Assembly (NCBI GenBank): GCA_949288175.1
Contig: CASEIV010000002.1
Location: 204,515-268,514, forward strand
Direction: 5' to 3'
Source: an uncultured Eubacteriales bacterium
Lineage (GTDB): Bacteria > Bacillota > Clostridia > TANB77 > CAG-508
Length of the DNA stretch: 64,000 nt
Below the pieces are notes generated by a model. It saw nothing but the letters and a program-made list of their open reading frames with translations. It was not told where the DNA came from and did not search any database. This document shows, piece after piece, positions 19,650 through 28,469 of the stretch. Every line of letters starts with the position of its first letter. Positions within the stretch are counted from its first letter, which is position 1. A program made the position numbers and the translations under genes.

Positions 19650-20214
19650 TTGTTTCTTTTTCCTTAGTTTCTTTTTTATCTTCTTTTGCTTCTTCTTTAA
19701 TTTCTTTTTTAGCTTGTTTTATTCCAGTAGCAACCACCATAATTTGATTAACAAATGCGATTAATGCTGGTAATACAATTAAGAATAGAAATCCCCATCT
19801 TGATTCTATAATCCCTAAGACTGTTCCTACATTTGGCATTACTGTTGCTGTTGATGTAGGTCCTATGACATATTCATCTGAAATTTCATATTCTCCATCA
19901 TCTATTAAATATTTTACATCAAATTCATTGGAATCATCTATATCATTGACTGTTCCTAATCTTATAATGACTTGTTCATTATATACATCATAATAAAGAA
20001 ATTTATCTCCTATTTCTAATCCATCAGCTTTGTCTATAATGGCTAAATCTCCTTTATTAAAATCTGGATTTAATTTATTGTCTGGTACAATTACAAATGA
20101 TGTTGTACCAAATTCTGATACTTTATAGTCATTATATGACAATAAACAAACTGTTACAAATATTGCGATTACTAAATAAATCATAAAAATAATATTAAAA
20201 AATACTCTCTTCAT
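19642..20214 (-). CDS. Signal-peptidase homologue lacking catalytic Ser and His
   Basis: 190 residues from ATG 20214 (MKRVFFNII), which has GGGGGAG just upstream; the in-frame TTG at 20235 is less likely. Membrane segment 5-26. The region VPDNKLNPDFNKGD aligns with TGSMAPEYNVGD of true SipW, but the catalytic Ser position is Lys47, and the later strand QVIIRLGT has no His. A second membrane segment (about 133-155) and a Lys/Glu tail match SipW layout. I infer a non-catalytic paralogue that may bind or present substrates. First gene of the long minus-strand unit. Confidence 0.7.
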   Translation of the reverse strand: MKRVFFNIIFMIYLVIAIFVTVCLLSYNDYKVSEFGTTSFVIVPDNKLNPDFNKGDLAIIDKADGLEIGDKFLYYDVYNEQVIIRLGTVNDIDDSNEFDVKYLIDDGEYEISDEYVIGPTSTATVMPNVGTVLGIIESRWGFLFLIVLPALIAFVNQIMVVATGIKQAKKEIKEEAKEDKKETKEKETND

Positions 20215-20250
20215 TTTCTCCCCCTTGTATAACAAAAAAATTCTAGTGCC

Positions 20251-20279
20251 AATATATCATACTAGATTTTTTTTTTCAA
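20251..20279 (-). promoter_or_regulatory. Promoter of the minus-strand SipW/TasA unit
   Basis: Minus strand: TTGAAA, 17 bases, TATATT, about 30 bases before the GGGGGAG of the first gene. It is divergent from the promoter at 20319-20347. Confidence 0.7.
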
Positions 20280-20318
20280 CGTTTTTTTATTAGTTTCGAT
20301 ATTTTTTTTATATTTTCA

Positions 20319-20347
20319 TTTACAATTTATGATACGAATGATATAAT
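20319..20347 (+). promoter_or_regulatory. Promoter of the 303-residue protein gene
   Basis: TTTACA, 17 bases, TATAAT, then GGAGG before the ATG at 20375. Confidence 0.75.
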
Positions 20348-20374
20348 AAAATAAATTTACTGTGGAGGATACAA

Positions 20375-21286
20375 ATGATAAACTTTTCAGATAAAGAAAA
20401 CATGAAAAAATTAATTGAATTAGAAAAAATTTCGTTAACATCTACATTAGAAATTCAAAAAAATTTAAATAAACAAATTTTAATGTTTATTAAAAATTTT
20501 ATGTCAGATGTTACTTTTTCATATGATATTAATCCTAATGATAGAGCTTTTTATTATTTAAATGAATCAACAAATGCTTTAACAAAATCTAATTCCAATA
20601 TTACAATTTTAAAAAATTTATTAAGTTCTCTAGATAAAATATATAATAATATAGAAAATTCAGAAGATCAAATAAATACATATAATCAAACTTTTCAAGA
20701 TAATATAAATTCCATATATGAAAGTACAGAAATTATAGAAAACTTTGTTCATAGAATCACAACCATAGATTTATCAGACTTAGCAAAAAATTTAACTACT
20801 CCTTCTGAAGAAAAACAGTCTAATATTATTGATAATGATATATTATCTAACTTTTATCTTGAAAAAAGTCTTATTATTTCAGAATTTCAACAAAAGGTAT
20901 TCCTTCCTTTTACGATAAATGAAATTAAGGAATTATTATTAAGTAATAGCTCTGAATATAAGACAATTCAAAGTGTTATTGATCATCTTTATACGAGACC
21001 GCTTGCTGATTATAAATTTCCAGCTATCGCAAGATTTAAAGAAGCCTATAAACTTGTTACAGAAAAAGAAAAAGGTTCTAAATTAAAAGCAATAGGTCTT
21101 GGTATTGAGTTATTTTTTAATTATAATTTACACCCTGCTATTATTACAGCCTGTAAATCTTTAAATGAATTAGATATTTATTTAGCTTGTTTGGAAGATA
21201 ATACATTAGATGATTTTCAATTTTTTGATGTTAAATATGAAATTCCTCCTGCTATCGTAAATCCTTCTAAAAATACGGTAAGTTAA
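20375..21286 (+). CDS. Unknown helical protein
   Basis: 303 residues, mainly helical, rich in Asn, Ser, Ile and Lys, with a likely coiled coil around 85-145. No signal peptide or membrane segment. Good promoter and GGAGG site, followed by a strong terminator. It diverges from the SipW/TasA unit, so shared control is possible but unproven. No family recognised. Confidence 0.75.
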   Translation: MINFSDKENMKKLIELEKISLTSTLEIQKNLNKQILMFIKNFMSDVTFSYDINPNDRAFYYLNESTNALTKSNSNITILKNLLSSLDKIYNNIENSEDQINTYNQTFQDNINSIYESTEIIENFVHRITTIDLSDLAKNLTTPSEEKQSNIIDNDILSNFYLEKSLIISEFQQKVFLPFTINEIKELLLSNSSEYKTIQSVIDHLYTRPLADYKFPAIARFKEAYKLVTEKEKGSKLKAIGLGIELFFNYNLHPAIITACKSLNELDIYLACLEDNTLDDFQFFDVKYEIPPAIVNPSKNTVS

Positions 21287-21305
21287 AAAATACACAAAAT
21301 TTAAT

Positions 21306-21349
21306 AAAAAGTAGTAATCTCTGTATAAAATATAGGATTACTACTTTTT
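21306..21349. terminator. Bidirectional terminator
   Basis: Stem AAAAAGTAGTAATC paired with GATTACTACTTTTT, with T runs on both strands, between two convergent genes. Confidence 0.85.
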
Positions 21350-21439
21350 ATTAATTAGAATTTTTTCATTCTTTATTATTTATCCATTATTAAAATTCAA
21401 CTTTTGCATCCTATCTTATTATTAAGTAGAATATAAGAA

Positions 21440-22597
21440 TTATCGTTCATGATCAATCATATTTTTTTTAGTATTAATAGAAGATAAAATTTCGTTTAAA
21501 AATGCATTATTATTACATTCAATGGTGTCAGGTAATTTTATAATTAGATCTTCTCCAATTGCCTTACTACCATCTATCACATACCCATCATATATTGGAA
21601 AATTAATATCCATGTTTGGAATATGATGTTGCAATCGATAAAAAAGAAGTATCAATTTTTCTGTCAAATTATGTTGTATTTCATCAGCATCTAATTCTAA
21701 CGTTCCTAGTTTTTCCATGTATCTGTCTGGTAAAAAAGTAACAACTCTTATGTTATCTATATTATTTTTTCTTAATATTGCAAAAAAAATTGTCATTGCT
21801 GTAATAAAACTAGGAGTCGTTCCTAGTATCGTATCTTTGGTTTCGTAATCTGTATCATTTTTTACTCCACTATTTACTCTATTTAATTTTCTTTTAATTT
21901 TTTTGTTAAAATTATTTTCATCATTTCTTTTCTTATTCTGTATTGAATAAATATAACATGTATTTTCGCTAATTCCATAGTTTATTATGGGTAAATTATA
22001 TTCTGAATCTGCACTTTTAATAGAAATATGAAATGAATAAGGTGTTTCATATCCATAATTGTCTTTTTCATTATTAACTACGATAATAGAATTTTCTAAG
22101 TTTGGAATATTAGCAGAAATGATTGTATTCTGATATTGACTTAAAGTTTTATCATTAAAAAAATTTAAATATCTTTCTAGATATTGTATCGGATTCGCAT
22201 AATCTTCATAACGCGCATTACTTAATATCGTTATAAGTATATGTTTAATTACACTTTTTTCTCCAAATTCCCCAAAAAATCTACTTAAATTGTTAAATTC
22301 TATATATTTTGAGATAAGTCTATGTAAATGGTCAAAGAAAATTTCAGGTTCGTCAACTATTAGACTTGGGACGTAATAAGCTGTCCCATTAGAAAATTCT
22401 GCATCATATTCCTCATCAACTGCTTCCTCATCTCCAAAATATTCTTTCTCATCATATCCTTTAAGATAAAAGTTCCCATTCTCAAAATAGTCAAACTTAA
22501 CATAATCAAATCCATTATTACTAATATTTAAAGTCATGCCAGTATTAGCATCTTTAACTAATTTATAAAATATATTTTTTATCTCATTTATTGTCAT
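21440..22597 (-). CDS. Unknown cytoplasmic protein
   Basis: 385 residues, acidic, mixed alpha/beta, without signal peptide or membrane segment. Its ATG follows GGGGGG. A basic patch NKKIKRKLNRV lies near residue 230. I recognise no domain. It is monocistronic between a terminator and the PBP gene that ends it on the right. Confidence 0.72.
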   Translation of the reverse strand: MTINEIKNIFYKLVKDANTGMTLNISNNGFDYVKFDYFENGNFYLKGYDEKEYFGDEEAVDEEYDAEFSNGTAYYVPSLIVDEPEIFFDHLHRLISKYIEFNNLSRFFGEFGEKSVIKHILITILSNARYEDYANPIQYLERYLNFFNDKTLSQYQNTIISANIPNLENSIIVVNNEKDNYGYETPYSFHISIKSADSEYNLPIINYGISENTCYIYSIQNKKRNDENNFNKKIKRKLNRVNSGVKNDTDYETKDTILGTTPSFITAMTIFFAILRKNNIDNIRVVTFLPDRYMEKLGTLELDADEIQHNLTEKLILLFYRLQHHIPNMDINFPIYDGYVIDGSKAIGEDLIIKLPDTIECNNNAFLNEILSSINTKKNMIDHER

Positions 22598-22650
22598 TAC
22601 ATTTCCCCCCTATCATTCTTTATTATAACATAAACAACATAATTTTCAAA

Positions 22651-22681
22651 AGAAGAGAGATACATTACAGTTCTCTCTCTT
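22651..22681 (-). terminator. Terminator of the class A PBP gene
   Basis: Minus-strand stem AAGAGAGA with its partner TCTCTCTT and a following TCTTTT, directly after the PBP stop. Confidence 0.75.
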
Positions 22682-22686
22682 CAATA

Positions 22687-25281
22687 TTATTCAATTTCCT
22701 CACGATTTTCTACTACAGAAGTATTCGAATCAGGTGTACTCGTATTTGTACTTGGTGTTGTATTTGAAGTATTTGTTGAGGTATTTGTACCTCCTGTATT
22801 ATTTGCTGTATTACTTGTAGTAGAATTTGTCGTATTGGTATTTGTTGAAGTTGTATTATCTCTATTGGTATTTGTCGTATTGGTTCTATTATTATCAGTC
22901 GTGGTATTTGTTCTATTATTATCTGTTGTTGTATTTGTCGTCGTGTTTGTTGATGTATCTGCTTCTGGAATTTCATTCTCCAAGCTTGGGTCTAATGTTA
23001 GGTCTTCATTAAATACATTTTGATTTGTTTGCTCGCTTTGATTATTTTGGTTATTATTTGTTGTCATTCTGCTTCCAGAATGTTCTGTACAGTTATCTGG
23101 TTTTGTTCCCCATAAGAAATATTCTTCATAGGTATTTGTACAACCACTATTTGCAATACATCCAGAATCTGCACATATGGTTTCTGTTTGTATCCAACTA
23201 GGTTTCTCAAATGTCGCATTATCTAATCCAGAATGGATGTTTCTCATAACATTTGCCCAAATAATTCCTGCCGGGTTTTGTCTATTAAAGTAAATGGTTT
23301 CATTTTGGTCATATCCAAACCAGGTTGCTGCTGTATAGTATGGAGTGAATCCACATAACCATCTGTCGTAGTTTTCATCTGTTGTTCCTGTTTTGGCTGC
23401 TACATCCATTCCTGAAATAGAACAATAAGTAGCTGTTCCATTTGCTCCTTTTACAGGTTGTGTTAATATCTCTTTTAAAATATATGCTACTTGTTCTGAA
23501 AATACACGATGTGATTCAGGATTTGCTTTTGCAATCGTTTTTCCTGATTGATTGGTTATTTCCGTATAAAAAGTAGGTTCTATATATACACCATCATTTG
23601 CAATAGTTGCATATCCTGCTGCCATTTCTAAAGGTGTAATTCCTTTATCTAGTCCTCCTAAAGCTAATGATAAACTTTCATCTTTTTCTGTTAAAGTTGT
23701 CATCCCCATATCTTTTAAATAAGATATAGAAGTTTTTACTCCTACTTGTTTTATCATTTCTACAAATGGTATGTTTTGAGAAGATTCTACTGCTCTTCTA
23801 ACTGTTATTTCTCCTAAATATTCATCATAGTTAACAGGACTGTAGTCACCCTCAAAAGTTGTTTCTACATCTGCATAGATTGTTGCTGCTGTAAATTTTT
23901 TCTTATCAATTCCAGGTGCTAATACGGCTAATGGTTTGATAGAAGAACCTGTTTGTCTAGTGCTTTGTGTTGCTCTATTTAATCCTCTTGCTGTATCTTT
24001 TTCTCCTAAACCTCCTACACAGGCTACTACTTGACCTGTTTTGTGGTCTATAATGACCATTGCTGCTTGTGCTGGGTCTCCACCTTCTCTTGAAGCAATA
24101 TGATATTGACGTTTGTTAAATTCTGACTCTGTTTCATCTTGAACACTTGAATTTTGTGTACTATTAATGGTTAATCCGCCTAAATACAAATAGTTTGTAG
24201 CAAAATCTTCTGTTATATTTTTCTTATCTGCTATATCTTGAGTTATTTCAGTAATCAAAGCATCTGTATGATAAGAATAGATTCCATCATTTGCTTCTAC
24301 TTCCCCTTGATTAAAATTCAAACCATTCTTTACTTCTGACACAGCTATATTATATTCTTCTTCTGTAATATATTCTAACTCTAACATCTTATCTAATACA
24401 GTTATCGTTCTGTTTGTGATTTTCTCTGTATTATCTGTTTCATCATCAAATGGATTATATGAATTTGGTGAATGATTAATTCCTGCTAAAAAGGCACATT
24501 CCGCAAGTGTCAGATTTTGGACATCTTTACTAAAATAATATTGACTACCAGCACCCACACCATATATATTGGGTCCAACATAAATAATATTTAAATACAT
24601 ATCTAATATTTCTTCTTTTGAGAAATAACATTCTAATAAATATGCTTTCCACCATTCTTTTACTTTTCTAGAAATAGAACTACTGTTATCTCCTGTTAAA
24701 TTTTTTACCAATTGTTGTGTAATGGTACTTCCTCCAAATGAAGAATTTCCTAGGTGTATCACATAATTAATAATGGCTGAACCTGTTCTTCTAATATCTA
24801 CACCATGATGTTTATAATATCTTTCATCTTCGATAGATACATAAGCATCTTTTAAATTTTCAGGCATATCTTTATTTTCAACTTTTATTTTCTTTCTTTC
24901 ACTACCTAGTTCTGCAATCACATTACCATCAGAATCTACGACAACAGAATTTTCATTTGCAAACATATCTGTTGTTATTTGTTTCCAATGATAAGCAGAA
25001 ATCCCTAAAATAATAGCTAAGATAACAACAACAATGATAATAACTGTAATGATAATCTTTTTAATTTTCTTTTTTCTAATGGCTTTTTTATAGTCAAGAT
25101 TATTTTCTTCATTTGGGTTATTTCGTTTTTTACTATGCTTACTTTTTTTGTTTTTGCTAAATTTATTTTTAGATTTTCTTCTATTTTCTTCTTCCATAAA
25201 TTTTTCTCGTTCTTCTTTTTCTTTTTGCATTTTTCTCATAGCTCTAGGAAGTTCTTCTTGTTTCTTTTTATGATTAAACAT
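22687..25281 (-). CDS. Class A penicillin-binding protein (transglycosylase/transpeptidase)
   Basis: 864 residues from ATG 25281 (MFNHKKKQ), preceded by AAAGGAAAG; an upstream in-frame ATG adds 11 residues. Basic cytoplasmic N-terminus, one membrane segment near 80-102, GT51 transglycosylase with EDERYYKHHGVD and GGSTITQQLVKN, then a transpeptidase with GSSIKP (SxxK), SSQN (SxN) and KTGTTD (KTG). It polymerises and cross-links peptidoglycan outside the membrane. The last 120 or so residues are an unusual Thr/Asn/Ser-rich low-complexity tail. Monocistronic. Confidence 0.92.
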   Translation of the reverse strand: MFNHKKKQEELPRAMRKMQKEKEEREKFMEEENRRKSKNKFSKNKKSKHSKKRNNPNEENNLDYKKAIRKKKIKKIIITVIIIVVVILAIILGISAYHWKQITTDMFANENSVVVDSDGNVIAELGSERKKIKVENKDMPENLKDAYVSIEDERYYKHHGVDIRRTGSAIINYVIHLGNSSFGGSTITQQLVKNLTGDNSSSISRKVKEWWKAYLLECYFSKEEILDMYLNIIYVGPNIYGVGAGSQYYFSKDVQNLTLAECAFLAGINHSPNSYNPFDDETDNTEKITNRTITVLDKMLELEYITEEEYNIAVSEVKNGLNFNQGEVEANDGIYSYHTDALITEITQDIADKKNITEDFATNYLYLGGLTINSTQNSSVQDETESEFNKRQYHIASREGGDPAQAAMVIIDHKTGQVVACVGGLGEKDTARGLNRATQSTRQTGSSIKPLAVLAPGIDKKKFTAATIYADVETTFEGDYSPVNYDEYLGEITVRRAVESSQNIPFVEMIKQVGVKTSISYLKDMGMTTLTEKDESLSLALGGLDKGITPLEMAAGYATIANDGVYIEPTFYTEITNQSGKTIAKANPESHRVFSEQVAYILKEILTQPVKGANGTATYCSISGMDVAAKTGTTDENYDRWLCGFTPYYTAATWFGYDQNETIYFNRQNPAGIIWANVMRNIHSGLDNATFEKPSWIQTETICADSGCIANSGCTNTYEEYFLWGTKPDNCTEHSGSRMTTNNNQNNQSEQTNQNVFNEDLTLDPSLENEIPEADTSTNTTTNTTTDNNRTNTTTDNNRTNTTNTNRDNTTSTNTNTTNSTTSNTANNTGGTNTSTNTSNTTPSTNTSTPDSNTSVVENREEIE

Positions 25282-25438
25282 ATATTCACTTTCCTTTATG
25301 ATAAATTTCATCAATAGTATATCACAATATATATAAAAATCAAAATAAAAACTTTGCGCAAAACTTTTTTAATTTCTATTTCTTTTTTAAATGTATTGAG
25401 ATATAATACGATATATACCAAAGGAGTGTGAAAATTAT

Positions 25439-26422
25439 ATGTTCAAAAGAGAAGAAAATCCTGACTTTATTAATTCTTTTTTAGATTATAGTGCCACAAT
25501 TTTAAATAAATCCCCAAATAGTATCAAAGAATATAATTATGATTTAGTCATGTTTTTTCGATTTATCAAAATCCACTTTCATATGACAGATGAAACCGAT
25601 TTTGCAAAAATTGAAATTAAAGATATCCCTATTCGTGTGGTTAAAAAAATCACTTTGGAAGATATTCATGCATTTATCAGTTACATGGCAATAGAACTTA
25701 GAAGTAAGGCTGCCACAAGAGCTAGAAAAGTATCTACGATTAGAATCTTTTTTAAATATCTTTCTCAAAAAGCAAATTTAATAGATATCAATCCTGCTCA
25801 AAATTTGGAAACACCAAAAGCAGATAAAAGACTTCCTAAATATTTAAATTTAGAAGAAAGTAAGCGATTATTAAGTGTTACAGAAAATGAAGATAATCGA
25901 AATTACCAAAGAGATTATGCAATTATTACATTATTTTTAAATTGTGGACTTCGTTTGTCTGAATTGGTTGGAATTGACATTAAAGATATTGATTTTAGTG
26001 AAGCAAAACTAAATGTTATCGGTAAAGGAAATAAAGAAAGAACTATTTATTTGAACCAAGCATGTTTAAGAGCAATTAGCGAATACTTACAAGTACGCCC
26101 TAAAGAAGGTGTTAAAGTGGATAAATTAAATTCTCATAAAGCTTTATTCTTAAGTGAACGCCGTGAAAGAATTAGCAAGAGGACTGTGCAATATATTGTT
26201 AATAAAGAATTACAGGCTGCTGGACTTGATACGAATAAATATTCTGTACATAAATTAAGACATACAGCTGCTACATTAATGTATCAATATGGAAATGTCG
26301 ATATTAGGGCTTTACAGGTACTTTTAGGACATGAGAGTATTTCTACTACTGAAATTTATACACATGTTGATAATTCACAAGTTAGAAATGCAGTGGAAAG
26401 TAATCCTTTGGCAAATTTATAA
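25439..26422 (+). CDS. Tyrosine recombinase, XerC/XerD type
   Basis: 327 residues. N-terminal SAM-like core-binding domain (about 5-110), then a catalytic domain with Arg in GLRLSEL, Lys in GKGNKERT, HKLRHT, LGHESISTT and Tyr in IYTHVD. All catalytic residues are present and the length is that of XerC/D. Likely chromosome dimer resolution, though an integrase for a local element cannot be excluded. Start ATG is 12 bases after AAAGGAG. Confidence 0.88.
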   Translation: MFKREENPDFINSFLDYSATILNKSPNSIKEYNYDLVMFFRFIKIHFHMTDETDFAKIEIKDIPIRVVKKITLEDIHAFISYMAIELRSKAATRARKVSTIRIFFKYLSQKANLIDINPAQNLETPKADKRLPKYLNLEESKRLLSVTENEDNRNYQRDYAIITLFLNCGLRLSELVGIDIKDIDFSEAKLNVIGKGNKERTIYLNQACLRAISEYLQVRPKEGVKVDKLNSHKALFLSERRERISKRTVQYIVNKELQAAGLDTNKYSVHKLRHTAATLMYQYGNVDIRALQVLLGHESISTTEIYTHVDNSQVRNAVESNPLANL

Positions 26423-26466
26423 AAGATTTCAAAAAAAGAAACACCAATATAAAACAATATAACTTT

Positions 26467-26661
26467 AAAGCACAGTATATAGTATCTTATTTTTTATGAA
26501 ATTACGAATGTAAATGGAAGAATATTACAAATTCTTAAATTATCAAGTAGGAGAATCTCAAACTTGCTTTGAGAGGTGCCTGCTTGATAGTTTTAGAATT
26601 TGTATATTCTGTAATGCAACCGAGTAATTCATAAAAAATAAGATACTATACACTGTGCTTT
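26467..26661. repeat. Hairpin element copy D (family I, 34-bp arms)
   Basis: Arms 26467-26500 and 26628-26661 match at 33 of 34 positions. Core GAATGTAAATGGAAG at 26506-26520, inner stem ACAAATTCTTAAATTATC with its partner ending TTTTAGAATTTGT, apical GAGAGGTGCC as in copy A, right block AACCGAG. Lies between convergent genes. Confidence 0.85.
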
Positions 26662-26689
26662 TGTTTTCTGAATTTCTAATTTTATAGTT

Positions 26690-27580
26690 TTATAAATTTC
26701 TAATTCTTTTAATCGCTTCTGGAAGCATTTCAATCGTATCAGAAGCTTTCATGCAAATATCGGTATATTTTTCCTGAGCCAATTCTCCTGCCATACCTGC
26801 TAAGTAACTGCCTGCTGCTACTATTTTTGCATTTGCTTCATGATAGCCTAACATACCTACTAAAACACCTGACAACACATCTCCACTTCCAGCTGTTGCC
26901 ATTCCTGGACAACCTCTTTTTACCAAATATGTAGTTGTGCCATCTGTAACAATGGTTGTACTTCCTTTTAATAATAAGATAACATGATATTTTTTAGCAA
27001 AGTTTTTCGCAATTTCAATTGAATCTTTCTTTATTTCTTCAATTGGTATTTTTGACAATCTTTCAAATTCTTTTAAATGTGGTGTTAAAATTACTTTACA
27101 TTTTGTTTTTTGTAAAATATCTAAATTCATTTGGGATAAAGTATTTAATCCATCTGCATCAATAACACAAGGAATTTCTTTTGTTTGCAATATATATTCT
27201 AAAATCTTTTCATTATCTTTACCTTTTCCCCATCCCATTCCAATTGCTACTGTTTTTAATTTATCTAGTGCTTTGTCTATTTCTTCTTTGTTAAATTTCA
27301 TTTTTTGTTCATCATCATTTTCTATTGGAAAAATGGTTTGTTCTAGTAAATATGGAGCAATACTGGTTTCTATACTTTTGGGAACAATAACTCTTATGAC
27401 ACCACATCCTGCTCGTAATGCAGTCGAACTCATATTAGCTAATTTAACAGCTCCTGTATATTCCATACATCCACCTATGATACCTACATATCCATAAGTT
27501 CCTTTATGCGTATCTTTTTCTCTTTCTTTAAAAATTTCTTTTAAATCTGTATTGGTTAATTCTAAACAATTTGTATCCAT
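26690..27580 (-). CDS. nnrD: ADP-dependent NAD(P)H-hydrate dehydratase
   Basis: 296 residues, a stand-alone YjeF C-terminal (ribokinase-like) domain. Motifs: GTYGYVGIIGG near the start, VIDADGLNTL, LTPHLKEFERL, and the nucleotide/catalytic loop GCPGMATAGSGDVLSG near 215-230. It dehydrates the damaged S-hydrate of NADH/NADPH using ADP. The epimerase half (NnrE) is not fused here and not seen in the window. Start ATG after GAAGGA. Confidence 0.9.
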   Translation of the reverse strand: MDTNCLELTNTDLKEIFKEREKDTHKGTYGYVGIIGGCMEYTGAVKLANMSSTALRAGCGVIRVIVPKSIETSIAPYLLEQTIFPIENDDEQKMKFNKEEIDKALDKLKTVAIGMGWGKGKDNEKILEYILQTKEIPCVIDADGLNTLSQMNLDILQKTKCKVILTPHLKEFERLSKIPIEEIKKDSIEIAKNFAKKYHVILLLKGSTTIVTDGTTTYLVKRGCPGMATAGSGDVLSGVLVGMLGYHEANAKIVAAGSYLAGMAGELAQEKYTDICMKASDTIEMLPEAIKRIRNL

Positions 27581-27640
27581 AATTTCCTTCTTTTCTATAT
27601 CAATATTTCAAATAAAATAGCCAAAGCAATTTTTCTATAT

Positions 27641-27675
27641 ATAATTTTCCTATATAACAAGGTTAGACTTCTATA
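27641..27675. repeat. Family III repeat, degenerate copy
   Basis: TTTTCCTATATAACAAGGTTA followed by GACTTCT resembles the core after the hairpin at 47125-47197 and the reverse copy at 58321. The hairpin itself is poor here. Confidence 0.4.
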
Positions 27676-28045
27676 ATAGGAAAGAAATAAATTTTCCTAT
27701 CACGAAAATCACTTCAATGAAAATGGCAACCTGTGCAATTCCTGCTAAAGTTCCGGTTATAAATCTTCTAATATTTGTTGATTCTCGGATTTTCTTATAT
27801 TGGATATACCAATCCAAAAACATGATTAATAAAAATAGACAGGATATATAAATTGGGATTCGAAACTGAAAAATATATATCAAAATTCCTAACAACTGTC
27901 CAACTAATATCCCCGTACATCTACTACAAATTGGAAATTGCCACCCTTTTATTTTAAAACTTCTGTCTTCTCTTTGATGACAACCACATCGATTTCCTAA
28001 TCTCATGAAAAATGCCCAAGTTTTTATCTTTGTACTTTTTTTCAT
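27671..28045 (-). CDS. DUF2085 membrane protein
   Basis: 124 residues from the ATG at 28045, which overlaps the stop of the preceding gene as TAATG (coupled translation). N-terminal CGCHQREDRSF and PICSRCTG are the hallmark Cys/His motifs of DUF2085; two or three membrane segments follow. Function of the family is unknown; a metal-binding role is suggested by the motifs. Confidence 0.85.
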   Translation of the reverse strand: MKKSTKIKTWAFFMRLGNRCGCHQREDRSFKIKGWQFPICSRCTGILVGQLLGILIYIFQFRIPIYISCLFLLIMFLDWYIQYKKIRESTNIRRFITGTLAGIAQVAIFIEVIFVIGKFISFLL

Positions 28046-28251
28046 TAGAATCTTCTTCCACAATCATTACAAATATTGGTTGTTCTGGTTTCTGTTGTTG
28101 TATCTCCTGTATTACATAATCCACATAAGATTCCTGGCCATCCAAATAATAGATAGCCACAACATGCATCTCCTCCATCAAATCCTTTTGTTTTGGTTTT
28201 TGTATCAACAATACTAGATATATTGGTACTTCCACAATTTGGACATCTCAT
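28045..28251 (-). CDS. Small zinc-ribbon protein
   Basis: 68 residues. CPNCGS at the N-terminus and ICNDCGRRF at the C-terminus form a four-Cys zinc ribbon; between them lies a Gly/Cys-rich hydrophobic stretch (CCGYLLFGWPGILCG). Overlaps the DUF2085 start by one base, so the two are made together. Exact role unknown. Confidence 0.8.
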   Translation of the reverse strand: MRCPNCGSTNISSIVDTKTKTKGFDGGDACCGYLLFGWPGILCGLCNTGDTTTETRTTNICNDCGRRF

Positions 28252-28433
28252 AAAATTCCTCCAACTTTTTCTATATTTATTCTACTAATTATATATCATA
28301 AATTAGGAATTTTATCAATTAATATTTTATTAAGTTCTTTATATTTTGATAAAATACTATTATTGTGTTTTTAGGCATTTTATGGTATAAGAATCTTATC
28401 GGGCTAGAAAGAACACTGGCTTACCAACAAAAC

Positions 28434-28466
28434 GGGGACGCACTTAATTTGTGTCCCCTGTTTTTT
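28434..28466. terminator. Strong GGGGAC hairpin
   Basis: Stem GGGGACGCAC with GTGTCCCC, followed by GTTTTTT on the plus strand and by GTTTTG on the minus strand. It lies just after the anti-sigma gene stop and is unusually GC-rich for this window. Confidence 0.7.
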
Positions 28467-28469
28467 ATT

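Noticed and set aside
25439..26661. Integrase plus attachment site of a mobile element
   Set aside because: The recombinase has XerC/D size and sequence, no tRNA, no excisionase or cargo, and the hairpin copy D beside it belongs to a family also found far from any recombinase.
27954..28235. 93-residue minus-strand frame between the zinc-ribbon and DUF2085 genes
   Set aside because: Overlaps both well-supported genes in another frame and lacks a site of its own.
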